NCBI GenBank assembly: GCA_963678135.1
Contig: OY782667.1
Span: forward strand, 1,798,001 to 1,862,000
DNA: 64,000 nucleotides
Direction: 5' to 3'
Source: JAHJKV01 sp963678135
GTDB lineage: Bacteria; Desulfobacterota; Desulfovibrionia; Desulfovibrionales; Desulfovibrionaceae
Shown: positions 51,432-59,984 of the stretch, in pieces
Numbering within the stretch: position 1 is the first letter of the stretch
Layout: every line of letters starts with the position of its first letter
Notes under the pieces: generated by a model
Told to the model about the DNA's origin: nothing
The model's input: only the letters and a program-made list of their open reading frames with translations
Databases searched by the model: none
Made by a program: the position numbers and the translations under genes

Positions 51432-52592
51432 ATGCTTAAAAAATTTATTCCTCCAATAATGGTGACCAAACCAATTTCTCCAGACAAAGAAAAAATTTTA
51501 TCTGCTTTTTCTAAGGTAATAGATTCAGGCTGGTTCACCAACATGGGAGAAATGCACGAGAAATTTGAAAAAAAACTGGCGAACTACCTAAAAGTAAAAA
51601 ATATTTCTGTTTTTAATAACGGAACACTTGCTCTAATAACCGCACTAAAAGCTCTACATCTGCCAAAAGAATCAGAAGTAATAACGACACCTTTTACTTT
51701 CCCCGCTACTGTCCATGCTATTGCTTGGAACGGTTTAACGCCTGTTTTTGCTGATATTGACGAAAAAACCATGACTCTATTGCCTCAAGCTATAGAGAAA
51801 GCAATAAGTCCTAAAACTTCTGCTATTTTGCCTGTGCATGTATACGGGTTTCCCTGCGACGTAGAAGCAATTGAAAAAATAGCAAAAAAATATGGCTTAA
51901 AAGTTATATACGATGCTGCTCATGCTTTTTCAACAACAATACATGGTAAATCAATCTGTGAATGGGGAGACATCACAATGCTCTCTTTCCATTCAACCAA
52001 ATTGTTTAATTCAATAGAAGGTGGAGCTCTTGTTTATAATGACCAAAAATTATCTAAAAAAATATATGAACTCAGAAATTTTGGGATAAGAAGATTTGAA
52101 AAAGAAGATGATGTGAAAGAAGGAATAAAAACAAAAGATATAATAAACGATATTGGCATTAACGGCAAACTCAACGAGTTTCAAGCAGCTTGGGGCATAG
52201 AAACACTTCCTTTAGTAAAGCCAGAGCAAGAGAAGCGTAGACTTATTGCCAATACATACAGAAAACAATTACAAAAAACAGCTTGGATCAAAATACCAGA
52301 AATGCCGAACGGTGTAAGCGAATCAATGCAATACTTTCCTATCTTATGTAGCCAAAAGAGAGATGAATTATACAAAAAACTCTTAAAATATAATGTGTAT
52401 TCACGCAAATATTTCTACCCATTATGCAGTGATTATACATGTTATGCTTGTTTACAATCATCGGATAAAGCAAATCTTGCAGTTGCTCATAAAATTGCAG
52501 ACTCAGTTCTATGTTTACCTTTTTATGGCGAGCTGGCAGAAAATAATTGTGAAGTAATAAGAAAAATCTGTGAAATCATAAAGGATATATAA
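51432..52592 (+). CDS. DegT/DnrJ/EryC1/StrS sugar aminotransferase
   Basis: A 386-residue PLP enzyme of the sugar aminotransferase family. The PLP lysine is in MLSFHSTKLFNSIEGGALV (about residues 184-202). Other family blocks are NGTLALITALKALHLP, VITTPFTFPATVHAIAWNG and ILPVHVYGFPCDVEAIEKIA. It transfers an amino group to a keto-sugar nucleotide for surface polysaccharide or flagellin glycans. It is in the centre of the AT-rich cassette with small gaps on both sides. Confidence 0.92.
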   Translation: MLKKFIPPIMVTKPISPDKEKILSAFSKVIDSGWFTNMGEMHEKFEKKLANYLKVKNISVFNNGTLALITALKALHLPKESEVITTPFTFPATVHAIAWNGLTPVFADIDEKTMTLLPQAIEKAISPKTSAILPVHVYGFPCDVEAIEKIAKKYGLKVIYDAAHAFSTTIHGKSICEWGDITMLSFHSTKLFNSIEGGALVYNDQKLSKKIYELRNFGIRRFEKEDDVKEGIKTKDIINDIGINGKLNEFQAAWGIETLPLVKPEQEKRRLIANTYRKQLQKTAWIKIPEMPNGVSESMQYFPILCSQKRDELYKKLLKYNVYSRKYFYPLCSDYTCYACLQSSDKANLAVAHKIADSVLCLPFYGELAENNCEVIRKICEIIKDI

Positions 52593-52593
52593 C

Positions 52594-54447
52594 ATGCAAA
52601 ATCAACTTAATAGGATCAAGGTAATCAATATACTTCGCAAAAATAAAATGATAAAATTAAACCTTGGGTGTGGCAATGATATAAAAACTGGATGGATCAA
52701 TATAGATAGCGGTGAACATTTTGGAGAAAAAAATTTAGATATTATTGTGGATTTATCTCAAGGTATACCCTTTCCTGAAAACAGCGTAGACTATATTTTT
52801 AATGAACATTTTATTGAGCACTTAACAAGAGAAGAGGGGATACTCTTTTTGCAAGAGGCATTCCGAGTTCTGAAAACAAATGGAATTATTAGAATAGCTT
52901 GCCCTGACTTAGATTTAATCATCAACGATTATTTGACTGATTCGTTCAAAACAAGAGAATGGTTAAATAAGATAGCAGTGGCATATAAAGGGAAAAGTAA
53001 TTGTGAACTTCTTAATATATCAATGAGAGACTGGGGACATAAATATATCTATAACAAAGATGAGTTAATTCAATGTTTAAAACTTGCAGGGTTTGATGAA
53101 AGAACTATTACGCCTCAGCAATTTAAAGAAAGTGAACGAAAAGAACTGAAAAATTTAGAAACAAGAGAAGATTCGCTTATACTAGAGGCAGTAAAATGTA
53201 GTGACTCAAGGGTAGTTGGCATACCAAATAGCGAGAATAAAATTTTTACCAACAAGTTTTCACTTAAAAAACAAGAGCATTACAACTTTATAATAATAGA
53301 TGATTATTTCCCTAACCCTCATGCGAATACTTGGAGAGCTGAAGAATTTCATGAGTATTTGAAAAATATTCCTAATATGAAAATTTTTAGAATTCCAGAA
53401 AGTTTTCATAATAAATTTATGAGAGGTTTACCTGATAAAAACTATCACGATCATTTAGCATCATATCTCAAATATAGGCCGGAGAACAATTGTTTTATTT
53501 CCAGAATAGATCCAGATAAACAATACACTTCTAATTTGGCCTATTTATTATTTTTCAACAACATTTCATTGATGCTCCCGTGGTTAGAAAAAAATAAAAT
53601 CCCTTTTGTTTTCTGTTTATACCCCGGGGGGGGCTTTTTCCCCGAGAGTACCCGTGTTCGCTTAGAATTAAAAAATATTTTCTCCTCTGCCATGTTCAAA
53701 GAGGTAATAGTTACACAAAACTATACAAAGAATTATTTACTGGAAAACAACTTATGCTGTGCGGATAAAATTAATTTCATTTATGGGGGATTTTCACAAC
53801 TTGATCCCAATAAAATTGTCAAAAAGAAGCTATGTGGAAAAGATAAAAACACTTTTGACATTTGTTTCGTCGCTCATAAATACTCCATACACGGGGTAAA
53901 GAAGGGGTTTGATATATTTATTGAAGTTGCTGAAAAATTATCAAAACAGTTTGGGGATATACATTTTCATATTGTTGGAAATTGGGAAAAAGAGATGAAG
54001 ACACATCAGGAAAATCCAAATATTCATTTTTATCCAATACAACCTATTGACTTTTTTTATGAGTTTTACTCTCATATGGACATTCTTCTTTCTCCAAATA
54101 GATCTTTTAAGTCTTTAAAATATAGGAAGGAATATCTTCCTTATGCAGACAACATAGAGTTCGATGGTTTCCCTTTAGGCATTGATGCAGGATACTGTGG
54201 GGTCGCTTTATTTGTAACTGATGAATTAGAGAATGCTCAAGGATTTTTTGGAAATGAACGAGACATTGTCTTAATTGATCATGATGTAGACAATATATGC
54301 ACAAAAATAACAAACTATTACAATAATAAAAAAGAACTATACCTACTATCTGAACAGCAACGTGATAAAATCAAATTTTACTTTAACACAAACACGCAAA
54401 TATTGCCACGATTACGGATAATAAAAAAGTATATTGACAAGGTATAG
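52594..54447 (+). CDS. methyltransferase-glycosyltransferase fusion
   Basis: A 617-residue two-domain protein. Residues about 19-185 are a SAM methyltransferase (KLNLGCGNDIKTGWINID, DYIFNEHFIEHLTREEG, FRVLKTNGIIRIACPDLDLI). Residues about 230-610 look like a GT4-type GT-B glycosyltransferase (FDICFVAHKYSIHGVKKGFD, IHFHIVGNWEKE, DNIEFDGFPLGIDAGYCGVA). The coding region contains eight consecutive G (53626-53633), at PGGG between the domains' halves. An in-frame ATG 18 codons in is an alternative start. It probably adds and methylates a sugar on one glycan. Confidence 0.82.
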   Translation: MQNQLNRIKVINILRKNKMIKLNLGCGNDIKTGWINIDSGEHFGEKNLDIIVDLSQGIPFPENSVDYIFNEHFIEHLTREEGILFLQEAFRVLKTNGIIRIACPDLDLIINDYLTDSFKTREWLNKIAVAYKGKSNCELLNISMRDWGHKYIYNKDELIQCLKLAGFDERTITPQQFKESERKELKNLETREDSLILEAVKCSDSRVVGIPNSENKIFTNKFSLKKQEHYNFIIIDDYFPNPHANTWRAEEFHEYLKNIPNMKIFRIPESFHNKFMRGLPDKNYHDHLASYLKYRPENNCFISRIDPDKQYTSNLAYLLFFNNISLMLPWLEKNKIPFVFCLYPGGGFFPESTRVRLELKNIFSSAMFKEVIVTQNYTKNYLLENNLCCADKINFIYGGFSQLDPNKIVKKKLCGKDKNTFDICFVAHKYSIHGVKKGFDIFIEVAEKLSKQFGDIHFHIVGNWEKEMKTHQENPNIHFYPIQPIDFFYEFYSHMDILLSPNRSFKSLKYRKEYLPYADNIEFDGFPLGIDAGYCGVALFVTDELENAQGFFGNERDIVLIDHDVDNICTKITNYYNNKKELYLLSEQQRDKIKFYFNTNTQILPRLRIIKKYIDKV

Positions 54448-54453
54448 ATTACA

Positions 54454-55455
54454 ATGGACATGATTACTCCTAAAATTTCAGTACTAATGGCATCCTATAG
54501 GCACCGCTTGTGGTTACCGGAAGCGATAGAGTCTATCTTAAAGCAAACCTATACAAACTTTGAACTCATTATAGTAGATGATGCTTCAAACGATGGTTCT
54601 GCTGACATAATTAAATTATTCCAAAAGAAAGATACAAGAATTAAATATGAAATATTTGAGCAAAACAAAGGAGCTGTTAGAGCCTTTAAAAGATGCTACG
54701 ATTTATCTTCTGGCGAATATATTGCAATCATGAACTCAGATGATGTTTGGGAACTCGATAAACTAGAAAAACAAATGGCTATTTTCAATAACGATAAAAA
54801 TGTCGATATCGTGTTTGGAATGCCGTCTTTTATTGATGCAAAAGGACAAAATCTTAGCTTAGATACCCATGTATTTATGGCATCATTACGATTAAAAACT
54901 CGAGCTGAATTTATGAACCATTTCTTTTTTTATGGCAATTGTCTTTGTCATCCAACAATCTTAATAAAAAAAGAATGCTATCAAAAGCATGGGTTTTACA
55001 AAAAAACGCTACGCTCTTTGCCTGATTTTGAAATGTGGGTAAGATTATTTTGGCATTATAATGTTATAGTTCTTCCAGATATTTTAATTAAGTTTAGAAA
55101 TCATTCTTTTAATGAAAGTAGCAATAGCTTACAAAACGCTATTAGGGGCAGCTATGAATATAAAATTACTTTTCACTCATTTTTAGCTCAAATAAAAACA
55201 ATAAAAGATATAGAGGAAGTATTCCCACAGCATAAACATTTTTTCATAGTACAAGAGAACATTTTAGTACCATTTTATATTGCAATGCTCGCACTAACAA
55301 GAAAAGAACCATTTGCCCGCGACTTTGCTCTCACTCTTTTATACGAAGAGTTGGAAAAACCAGAGGTCTTAGATTTAATAGAAAACAATAATTTATACTC
55401 CCTTGTCCAATTAAGCAAAGATGTAGCCGGGTGTAATATATATAGATACGCGTAG
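54454..55455 (+). CDS. glycosyltransferase family 2
   Basis: A 333-residue GT-A fold glycosyltransferase. The N-terminal nucleotide-binding part reads ISVLMASYRHRLWLPEAIES, ELIIVDDASNDGSADI and GEYIAIMNSDDVWELDKLEK (SDD as the metal-binding DxD). LPDFEMWVRLFWHY follows as the acceptor/catalytic region. The C-terminal 110 residues are helical. It is the last gene of the AT-rich cassette, six bases after the fusion gene, and is followed by a diverged intergenic repeat. Confidence 0.9.
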   Translation: MDMITPKISVLMASYRHRLWLPEAIESILKQTYTNFELIIVDDASNDGSADIIKLFQKKDTRIKYEIFEQNKGAVRAFKRCYDLSSGEYIAIMNSDDVWELDKLEKQMAIFNNDKNVDIVFGMPSFIDAKGQNLSLDTHVFMASLRLKTRAEFMNHFFFYGNCLCHPTILIKKECYQKHGFYKKTLRSLPDFEMWVRLFWHYNVIVLPDILIKFRNHSFNESSNSLQNAIRGSYEYKITFHSFLAQIKTIKDIEEVFPQHKHFFIVQENILVPFYIAMLALTRKEPFARDFALTLLYEELEKPEVLDLIENNNLYSLVQLSKDVAGCNIYRYA

Positions 55456-55460
55456 AAAAT

Positions 55461-55526
55461 ATAAAGTTCCCTTAAATTATATCCATGGCAAAGTAGACTT
55501 CTGTCTCAAACTGAAAACAGGACGAT
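55461..55526 (+). repeat. diverged 67-base intergenic repeat, copy B
   Basis: Partner of 30822-30888 (about 72% identity, one gap). It begins five bases past the stop codon of the last cassette gene and lies between converging genes. Confidence 0.5.
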
Positions 55527-55564
55527 GCTCTATACATCAAGGCTTTTTTTCTTCGCACACAAAA

Positions 55565-56551
55565 CTACAATGCAGCGACTTTTTTAATCAAACGCAACAG
55601 TTGATTTGAAAAACCGGCTTCATTATCATACCATATAATAAGTTTTAGCTGTGTATCGCCCATAACATTTGTCAAAAGCCCGTCCACTACCCCTCCATGA
55701 GTTGAACCAGTAAAATCTACAGATACGAGCGGAGTATCAGTATAGCCCATATGTTCATTTGCTGCATTTTTTAGGGCAGCATTTATTGCTTCAGGAGTAC
55801 ATGGGTTTTCTAGTTCACATACCAAGTCCACTAAAGAGACATTTGGGGTAGGGACACGCACAGCCATACCATGCAATTTGCCGGCAAGTTCAGGTAAAAC
55901 AAGCCCTACAGCTTTCGCAGCTCCGGTCGAGGTCGGTATCATGCTCATGGCGCAGGCTCGTGCCCTGCGAATATCTTTATGAGAACCATCAAGAACACGC
56001 TGGCTCATGGTGTAAGAATGCACAGTTGTCATTGTACCATGACGAATGCCCCATGTATCGTTAATAATTTTCGCCACAGGTGCAAGGCAATTTGTTGTAC
56101 ATGAAGCACTGGAAATAATTTTCATGTCAGGGCTTAAGACTTCATCGTTTACCCCCATGACCACAGTGGCATCAGGGTCTTTAGCCGGCGCAGAAACAAT
56201 AACTTTTCCAGCTCCACACTGTAGCATAGACTCACAGGACTTGCGATCACGAAACGAGCCCGTCGTTTCTATGACTAAATCACAATCAAATTTTCCCCAT
56301 TCCCATTCTCCTGCCTTACAGCTTGTAACAGCAACATTCTGTTTTCCAAAAGCAATACCTTGTGCCGTTACCTCCACATCCTCAAAAATACCATGTACGG
56401 AATCATACTTCAGCAGGTGTGCCAAATCTTCTTTGGAAGAGCGGGCATTAACGACCACCATATCCAAACCCTCTTCAGCAGCCAGAAGCCGTGCCAAATA
56501 TCTGCCTATACGACCAAAACCATTTACACCAATTCTCACGCCCATGTTCAT
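55565..56551 (-). CDS. gap: glyceraldehyde-3-phosphate dehydrogenase
   Basis: A 328-residue NAD(P)-dependent enzyme of glycolysis and gluconeogenesis. The Rossmann start is IGVNGFGRIGRYLARLL, the catalytic Cys lies in SSASCTTNCLAPVAKIIND, and the later blocks RRARACAMSMIPTSTGAAKA and WYDNEAGFSNQLL are intact. AAAGGAG precedes the ATG. Its upstream region is a long array of short tandem repeats, an unusual setting for a housekeeping gene. Confidence 0.97.
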   Translation of the reverse strand: MNMGVRIGVNGFGRIGRYLARLLAAEEGLDMVVVNARSSKEDLAHLLKYDSVHGIFEDVEVTAQGIAFGKQNVAVTSCKAGEWEWGKFDCDLVIETTGSFRDRKSCESMLQCGAGKVIVSAPAKDPDATVVMGVNDEVLSPDMKIISSASCTTNCLAPVAKIINDTWGIRHGTMTTVHSYTMSQRVLDGSHKDIRRARACAMSMIPTSTGAAKAVGLVLPELAGKLHGMAVRVPTPNVSLVDLVCELENPCTPEAINAALKNAANEHMGYTDTPLVSVDFTGSTHGGVVDGLLTNVMGDTQLKLIIWYDNEAGFSNQLLRLIKKVAAL

Positions 56552-56587
56552 AACTCCTTTATCAGCTTAAAAAAAATAGACTTTTTT

Positions 56588-56801
56588 ATAAATACACGTT
56601 TTTATAAACATACTTTTTGATAAACATACTTTTTGATAACATACTTTTTAATAACATGCTTTTTGATAACATACTTTTTAATAAACATCTTTTGTATAAC
56701 ATGCTTCTTTTGTTATGCCTTGCTTGTCATACTTTGCTTGTTATGCCTTACTTATCATGCTTTACTTGTCATGCCTTACTTGTCATGCTTTTTTTCTTGT
56801 C
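56588..56801 (+). repeat. compound tandem array (15/16-bp then 14-bp units) upstream of gap
   Basis: Eight units of mostly 15-16 bp like ATAACATACTTTTTG (56588-56714) pass into six units of mostly 14 bp like ATGCCTTACTTGTC (56715-56801). The last units run directly into the palindrome, whose edge CTTGTCAT is also the repeated core of the 14-bp units. Confidence 0.88.
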
Positions 56802-56828
56802 ATCCTGCGCGTAAGTCGCAGGATCCAG
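56799..56828 (+). repeat. intergenic palindromic repeat
   Basis: Unit starts GTCATCCTGCGCG and ends CGCAGGATCCAG, followed by TTCTTCCTTTTC, the usual pyrimidine flank. Its left edge overlaps the end of the tandem array. Confidence 0.85.
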
Positions 56829-57070
56829 TTCTTCCTTTTCATCGTCCTGAGTTAAGGCATCGTAGTCCGGCTCTTCGAAACTGTCGCAACCTATGTGCGA
56901 AATGACAAAACAGGAGATTATAAGAACCAAGCAAAACAATGCTCAATCTTACGACTTATGCACTCATAACAAAAAAAGTTACTATGCGCCCGACCTCCAT
57001 TACTATGTTGTAATCGCCATGGATTGCAACTCATTTTATTCTGCAAAATTGCTTAAAAAATCATTGTTCA

Positions 57071-57835
57071 TTATACCAGTTCAAGCGGTAATTCTTTTTG
57101 CAAAATACTCAGCGCGTCTAAAGAATTAAAATCAAAATGTAGCGGTGTCAAAGTAATAAAGCCATTCGAAAGCAGAGAACGATCCCTGTGTTGACTAATT
57201 TTTTCCTCCGGAATTTCTCCAACAAGCCAATAATATTCCCTACCCCGCGGGTCCTTTCTTCTTTCATACCAATCCTCATAAGCCACACGAGTATGTTTAC
57301 AAATTTTCAGTCCTTTTGCTTTGGTCAATTCACAATGCGGAAAATTAAGATTGAGCAAAGTCCTTTCAGGCAGGTTGTTCCAAGGAATTTTTTTCAAAAG
57401 TTTTTCAGTATACGCAGCTTGCTGTGCAAGATCACGATGCTCAAAATCGTCCATAGAAACTGCCATTGCAGGTATTCCCATAAATACCCCCTCGGTGGCT
57501 GCTGAAACCGTCCCTGAGTAGACAATATCTACACCGCAGTTTGCTCCTTTATTGATACCGGAGAGGACAATATCTACTTGATCTTTCACAAGTGTTGTCA
57601 GGCCAAGTTTAACGCAATCAGCCGGAGTTCCGAATACCCCAAGCCCCTGAAAACCTTCTTCTTTACATTCTACGACACGGAGCGGTTGAAAAAATGTTAT
57701 GGCATGTCCCACCGCAGACTGTTCCTGTATCGGTGCTACAACGCGCACATCATGTTGCTGTGCTTGCAAGGCTTTATATAACGCACGAAGGCCGGAAGCA
57801 TGAATCCCGTCATCATTTGTTAATAATATTTTCAT
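57071..57835 (-). CDS. surE: 5'-nucleotidase SurE
   Basis: A 254-residue metal-dependent nucleotide/polyphosphate phosphatase. The family start MKILLTNDDGIHASGLRAL has the metal-binding DD; VLSGINKGANCGVDIVYSGT and PAMAVSM follow. SurE works with stress survival and nucleotide balance. It diverges from the YhaM-like gene, with about 100 bases between them for both promoters. Confidence 0.96.
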   Translation of the reverse strand: MKILLTNDDGIHASGLRALYKALQAQQHDVRVVAPIQEQSAVGHAITFFQPLRVVECKEEGFQGLGVFGTPADCVKLGLTTLVKDQVDIVLSGINKGANCGVDIVYSGTVSAATEGVFMGIPAMAVSMDDFEHRDLAQQAAYTEKLLKKIPWNNLPERTLLNLNFPHCELTKAKGLKICKHTRVAYEDWYERRKDPRGREYYWLVGEIPEEKISQHRDRSLLSNGFITLTPLHFDFNSLDALSILQKELPLELV

Positions 57836-57938
57836 AACTATCCTTTATTTGCAGTAACACATAAAATTGAGTACAAAAAGCATCTCGCGTTACCTCGCTA
57901 TTCGGGTATCGTAACACCTTCATGATGACAAGAGCGAT

Positions 57939-58964
57939 ATGGAAAAAAATATATTTATTAACGAGCTACAGATCGGCAGTACAATCGAAGATTTTTTTTT
58001 GCTTTCTTCTGCACAAAAAGCCACTGCCAAAAATGGCCCGTATTGGAAACTTGTTCTTCAAGATGCAAGTGGCCTTATTGATGGCGTTATTTGGAGCCCG
58101 CTGAGTGAAAGTTTTCCCACTATTCCAACTGGAGTATTTGTCAATATTCGTGCTGTTGTTGGAGCTTGGGGAGAAAAAAAGCAGCTACGCATTGAAATGC
58201 TCACTATACTGCCTGCTGAAAACCATGAACTCAATTTCACAGATTTCCTGCCCAGTTCTGAGGTACCACCGGAACAACTCATGGAAGCAGTCGAAGATTT
58301 AATTACTGAGTATATAGAGTATCAACCGCTAAAAAAATTGCTTCGCAACATCCTAAAAAACAAAACAATTCGCCCCAAACTTCTGCAAGCAACCGGAGCG
58401 AAAACCGTACATCATGCGTATGCTGGTGGACTTTTGGAGCATACCCTTGCCGTCTGCCAAACATGCCTTGCCCAGTGTACTATCCATCCTGAACTTGACC
58501 GCCAAATTTTACTGGCTGCAGCTATTTTACACGATTTGGGTAAAGCCTGGGAACTCAGCGGTGATATAGAAAATACTCAAACCGATGAAGGGAGATTATT
58601 AGGGCATATTCTCCTTGGCCTGGAAAAAATAGAGCCATTTTTATCACAAGCCAAGATGGAGCCAGAGATTACACTGCACCTCAAACACCTGATTGCTTCT
58701 CACCACGGAGAATATGAGTTTGGTACGCTTGTACTGCCTATGACTCCTGAAGCATTTGTTTTACATCATGCGGATAATATAGATGCCAAACTCAATATTA
58801 TGCAGGGCATATATCAAGAAATGGAAAACCAAGAAAATAATTGGTCCGCTTATAATCGCTATTTGGAACGCGCTATTCATAGACGAACAATTGTCCCCTG
58901 CAAAAAAAGTGAAAATTCGAAAAATCTTCCGGAGAATCAATGTTTATTACCTTTGAAGGAATAG
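57939..58964 (+). CDS. YhaM-like 3'-5' exoribonuclease (OB + HD domains)
   Basis: A 341-residue protein. An N-terminal OB-fold (about 10-90, KNGPYWKLVLQDASGLIDGV) is followed by an HD phosphohydrolase domain (about 155-300) with HHAYAGGLLEHTLAVCQTCL, ILHDLGKAWEL, LIASHHGEYEFG and FVLHHADNIDAK. This architecture is that of YhaM and CMP-binding factor nucleases, which trim short RNA or DNA. Its last 25 bases overlap tmk, giving coupled translation of a nuclease with a nucleotide kinase. Confidence 0.9.
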   Translation: MEKNIFINELQIGSTIEDFFLLSSAQKATAKNGPYWKLVLQDASGLIDGVIWSPLSESFPTIPTGVFVNIRAVVGAWGEKKQLRIEMLTILPAENHELNFTDFLPSSEVPPEQLMEAVEDLITEYIEYQPLKKLLRNILKNKTIRPKLLQATGAKTVHHAYAGGLLEHTLAVCQTCLAQCTIHPELDRQILLAAAILHDLGKAWELSGDIENTQTDEGRLLGHILLGLEKIEPFLSQAKMEPEITLHLKHLIASHHGEYEFGTLVLPMTPEAFVLHHADNIDAKLNIMQGIYQEMENQENNWSAYNRYLERAIHRRTIVPCKKSENSKNLPENQCLLPLKE

Positions 58965-59581
58965 AAGGCTGCGGAAAATCAACACAAATCAAACGCTTAC
59001 AATCTTGGTTTGAAAAACAAGGGCAAAACGTTCTCAGTACTCTTGAACCGGGTGGCAGTCGTATTGGCAAAGAATTACGGCGTTTATTGCTGACAATGGA
59101 ATCCACAGACTTAAGCGGTGAGGCAGAACTTTTTCTGTATTTGGCAGATCGAGCTCAACATGTAGCAAACATTATTTGCCCTGCCTTAGAACAGGGCAAA
59201 ATAGTGCTCTCGGATCGTTTTGCTGATTCCACCGTGGCTTATCAAGGATATGGTCGAGGCTTAGACCCAAAACTTTTACACACACTTAATCAAGTAGCAA
59301 TTGGTGAGCATTGGCCACAGCTTACCCTGCTTTTAGATTTAAATCCAGAGATAGGGATCAAACGCGCTGTACAACGCAATTCGCAAGATGGTCGAAGTGT
59401 TGATGAAGGACGATTTGAAGCCGAAGCCATGAGCTTTCATCAAAAAGTTCGCGAAGGTTTCCTAAGCCTTGCGACTTTGCATAAAGACCGTATAGTCATT
59501 GTTGATGCTTCATGCAATCCAGATAAAGTTTTTGAACAGGTTCATAATGCTGTACAAAAACGCATGAGCTTAACCCCTTAG
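58940..59581 (+). CDS. tmk: thymidylate kinase
   Basis: A 213-residue kinase forming dTDP from dTMP. The P-loop is FEGIEGCGKSTQIKRL (residues 4-19), then EPGGS, the DR motif LSDRFADSTVAYQGYGRGL and the LID region RNSQDGRSVDEGRFEAE. The ATG lies inside the 3' end of the YhaM-like gene with CGGAGAA upstream. Confidence 0.96.
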   Translation: MFITFEGIEGCGKSTQIKRLQSWFEKQGQNVLSTLEPGGSRIGKELRRLLLTMESTDLSGEAELFLYLADRAQHVANIICPALEQGKIVLSDRFADSTVAYQGYGRGLDPKLLHTLNQVAIGEHWPQLTLLLDLNPEIGIKRAVQRNSQDGRSVDEGRFEAEAMSFHQKVREGFLSLATLHKDRIVIVDASCNPDKVFEQVHNAVQKRMSLTP

Positions 59582-59616
59582 CCCCCACTGTAAAGTCGCT
59601 ACATTAGGCTTGAAGC

Positions 59617-59640
59617 AAAAAAAAGCGGTCTTTCGACCGC
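59617..59640 (-). terminator. terminator of the csrA-fliW-small gene transcript
   Basis: GCGGTC (59625-59630) pairs with GACCGC (59635-59640) around TTTC. On the minus strand the stem is followed by eight T (complement of 59617-59624). It ends the minus-strand unit and may also slow transcription coming from tmk. Confidence 0.88.
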
Positions 59641-59660
59641 CTTTCAAGCATAGTAGCTTT

Positions 59661-59780
59661 TTATTTTCTTTTATTTTCTTTTTTTTCTTTGTTTTCTTTA
59701 TAGATAAGATAAAATCCCAAGGCACTCATTGCACAAATTGCAAAAAAAACACCCCATAAACCAATCGGATTGAGTGGCAT
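59661..59780 (-). CDS. tiny membrane protein B (39 residues)
   Basis: A 39-codon gene with one transmembrane segment (LWGVFFAICAMSALGFYLIY, about 8-27) and a lysine-rich tail (KENKEKKENKRK), predicting an anchored peptide with a positively charged cytoplasmic end. Its ATG overlaps the stop codon of the preceding tiny gene (TAATG), and AGGAGG lies nine bases upstream inside that gene, so translation is almost certainly coupled. A strong terminator follows 21 bases later. Not recognised as a known family. Confidence 0.7.
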   Translation of the reverse strand: MPLNPIGLWGVFFAICAMSALGFYLIYKENKEKKENKRK

Positions 59781-59935
59781 TATTTTTTACCTCCTAGCAT
59801 TTGAAAAATACTTCCAAGAATAATGGCAAAACATCCTAAAAATATAGACATATAGACATGTTCCGTGCCTAAAAATGCTGCAACAAATAAAGCCGCGCTA
59901 ATTGTAGACAGCCAGTTCGCAATAAATTTAAGCAC
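59780..59935 (-). CDS. tiny membrane protein A (51 residues)
   Basis: A 51-codon gene with GTG start preceded by TAGGAG. It has two hydrophobic segments (WLSTISAALFVAAFLG, about 8-23, and MSIFLGCFAIILGSIFQMLG, about 29-48) and a short basic end (GGKK). It begins 49 bases after the fliW stop and overlaps the following tiny gene by one base. Signals for translation are good, and the two genes share a terminator. Function unknown; context suggests a link with flagellum control or it may simply be co-transcribed. Confidence 0.7.
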   Translation of the reverse strand: MLKFIANWLSTISAALFVAAFLGTEHVYMSIFLGCFAIILGSIFQMLGGKK

Positions 59936-59984
59936 TTGTTGTTCTCCTATCTAGGTTATGGCAAGGAAAGAGTAAGCCCTTTGC

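Larger units (their letters stand above)
56552..57070. other. gap between gap and surE: tandem repeats and palindromes
   Basis: No gene is supported in 519 bases. The first half is a tandem array (56588-56801), then an intact palindrome (56799-56828), then degenerate palindrome-like fragments to about 56910. The rest (56910-57070) shows nothing recognisable; a 78-codon frame there overlaps surE antisense and is not convincing. Confidence 0.65.

Noticed and set aside
56893..57129. 78-codon plus-strand frame before surE
   Set aside because: It overlaps the 3' end of surE antisense and shows no family pattern.
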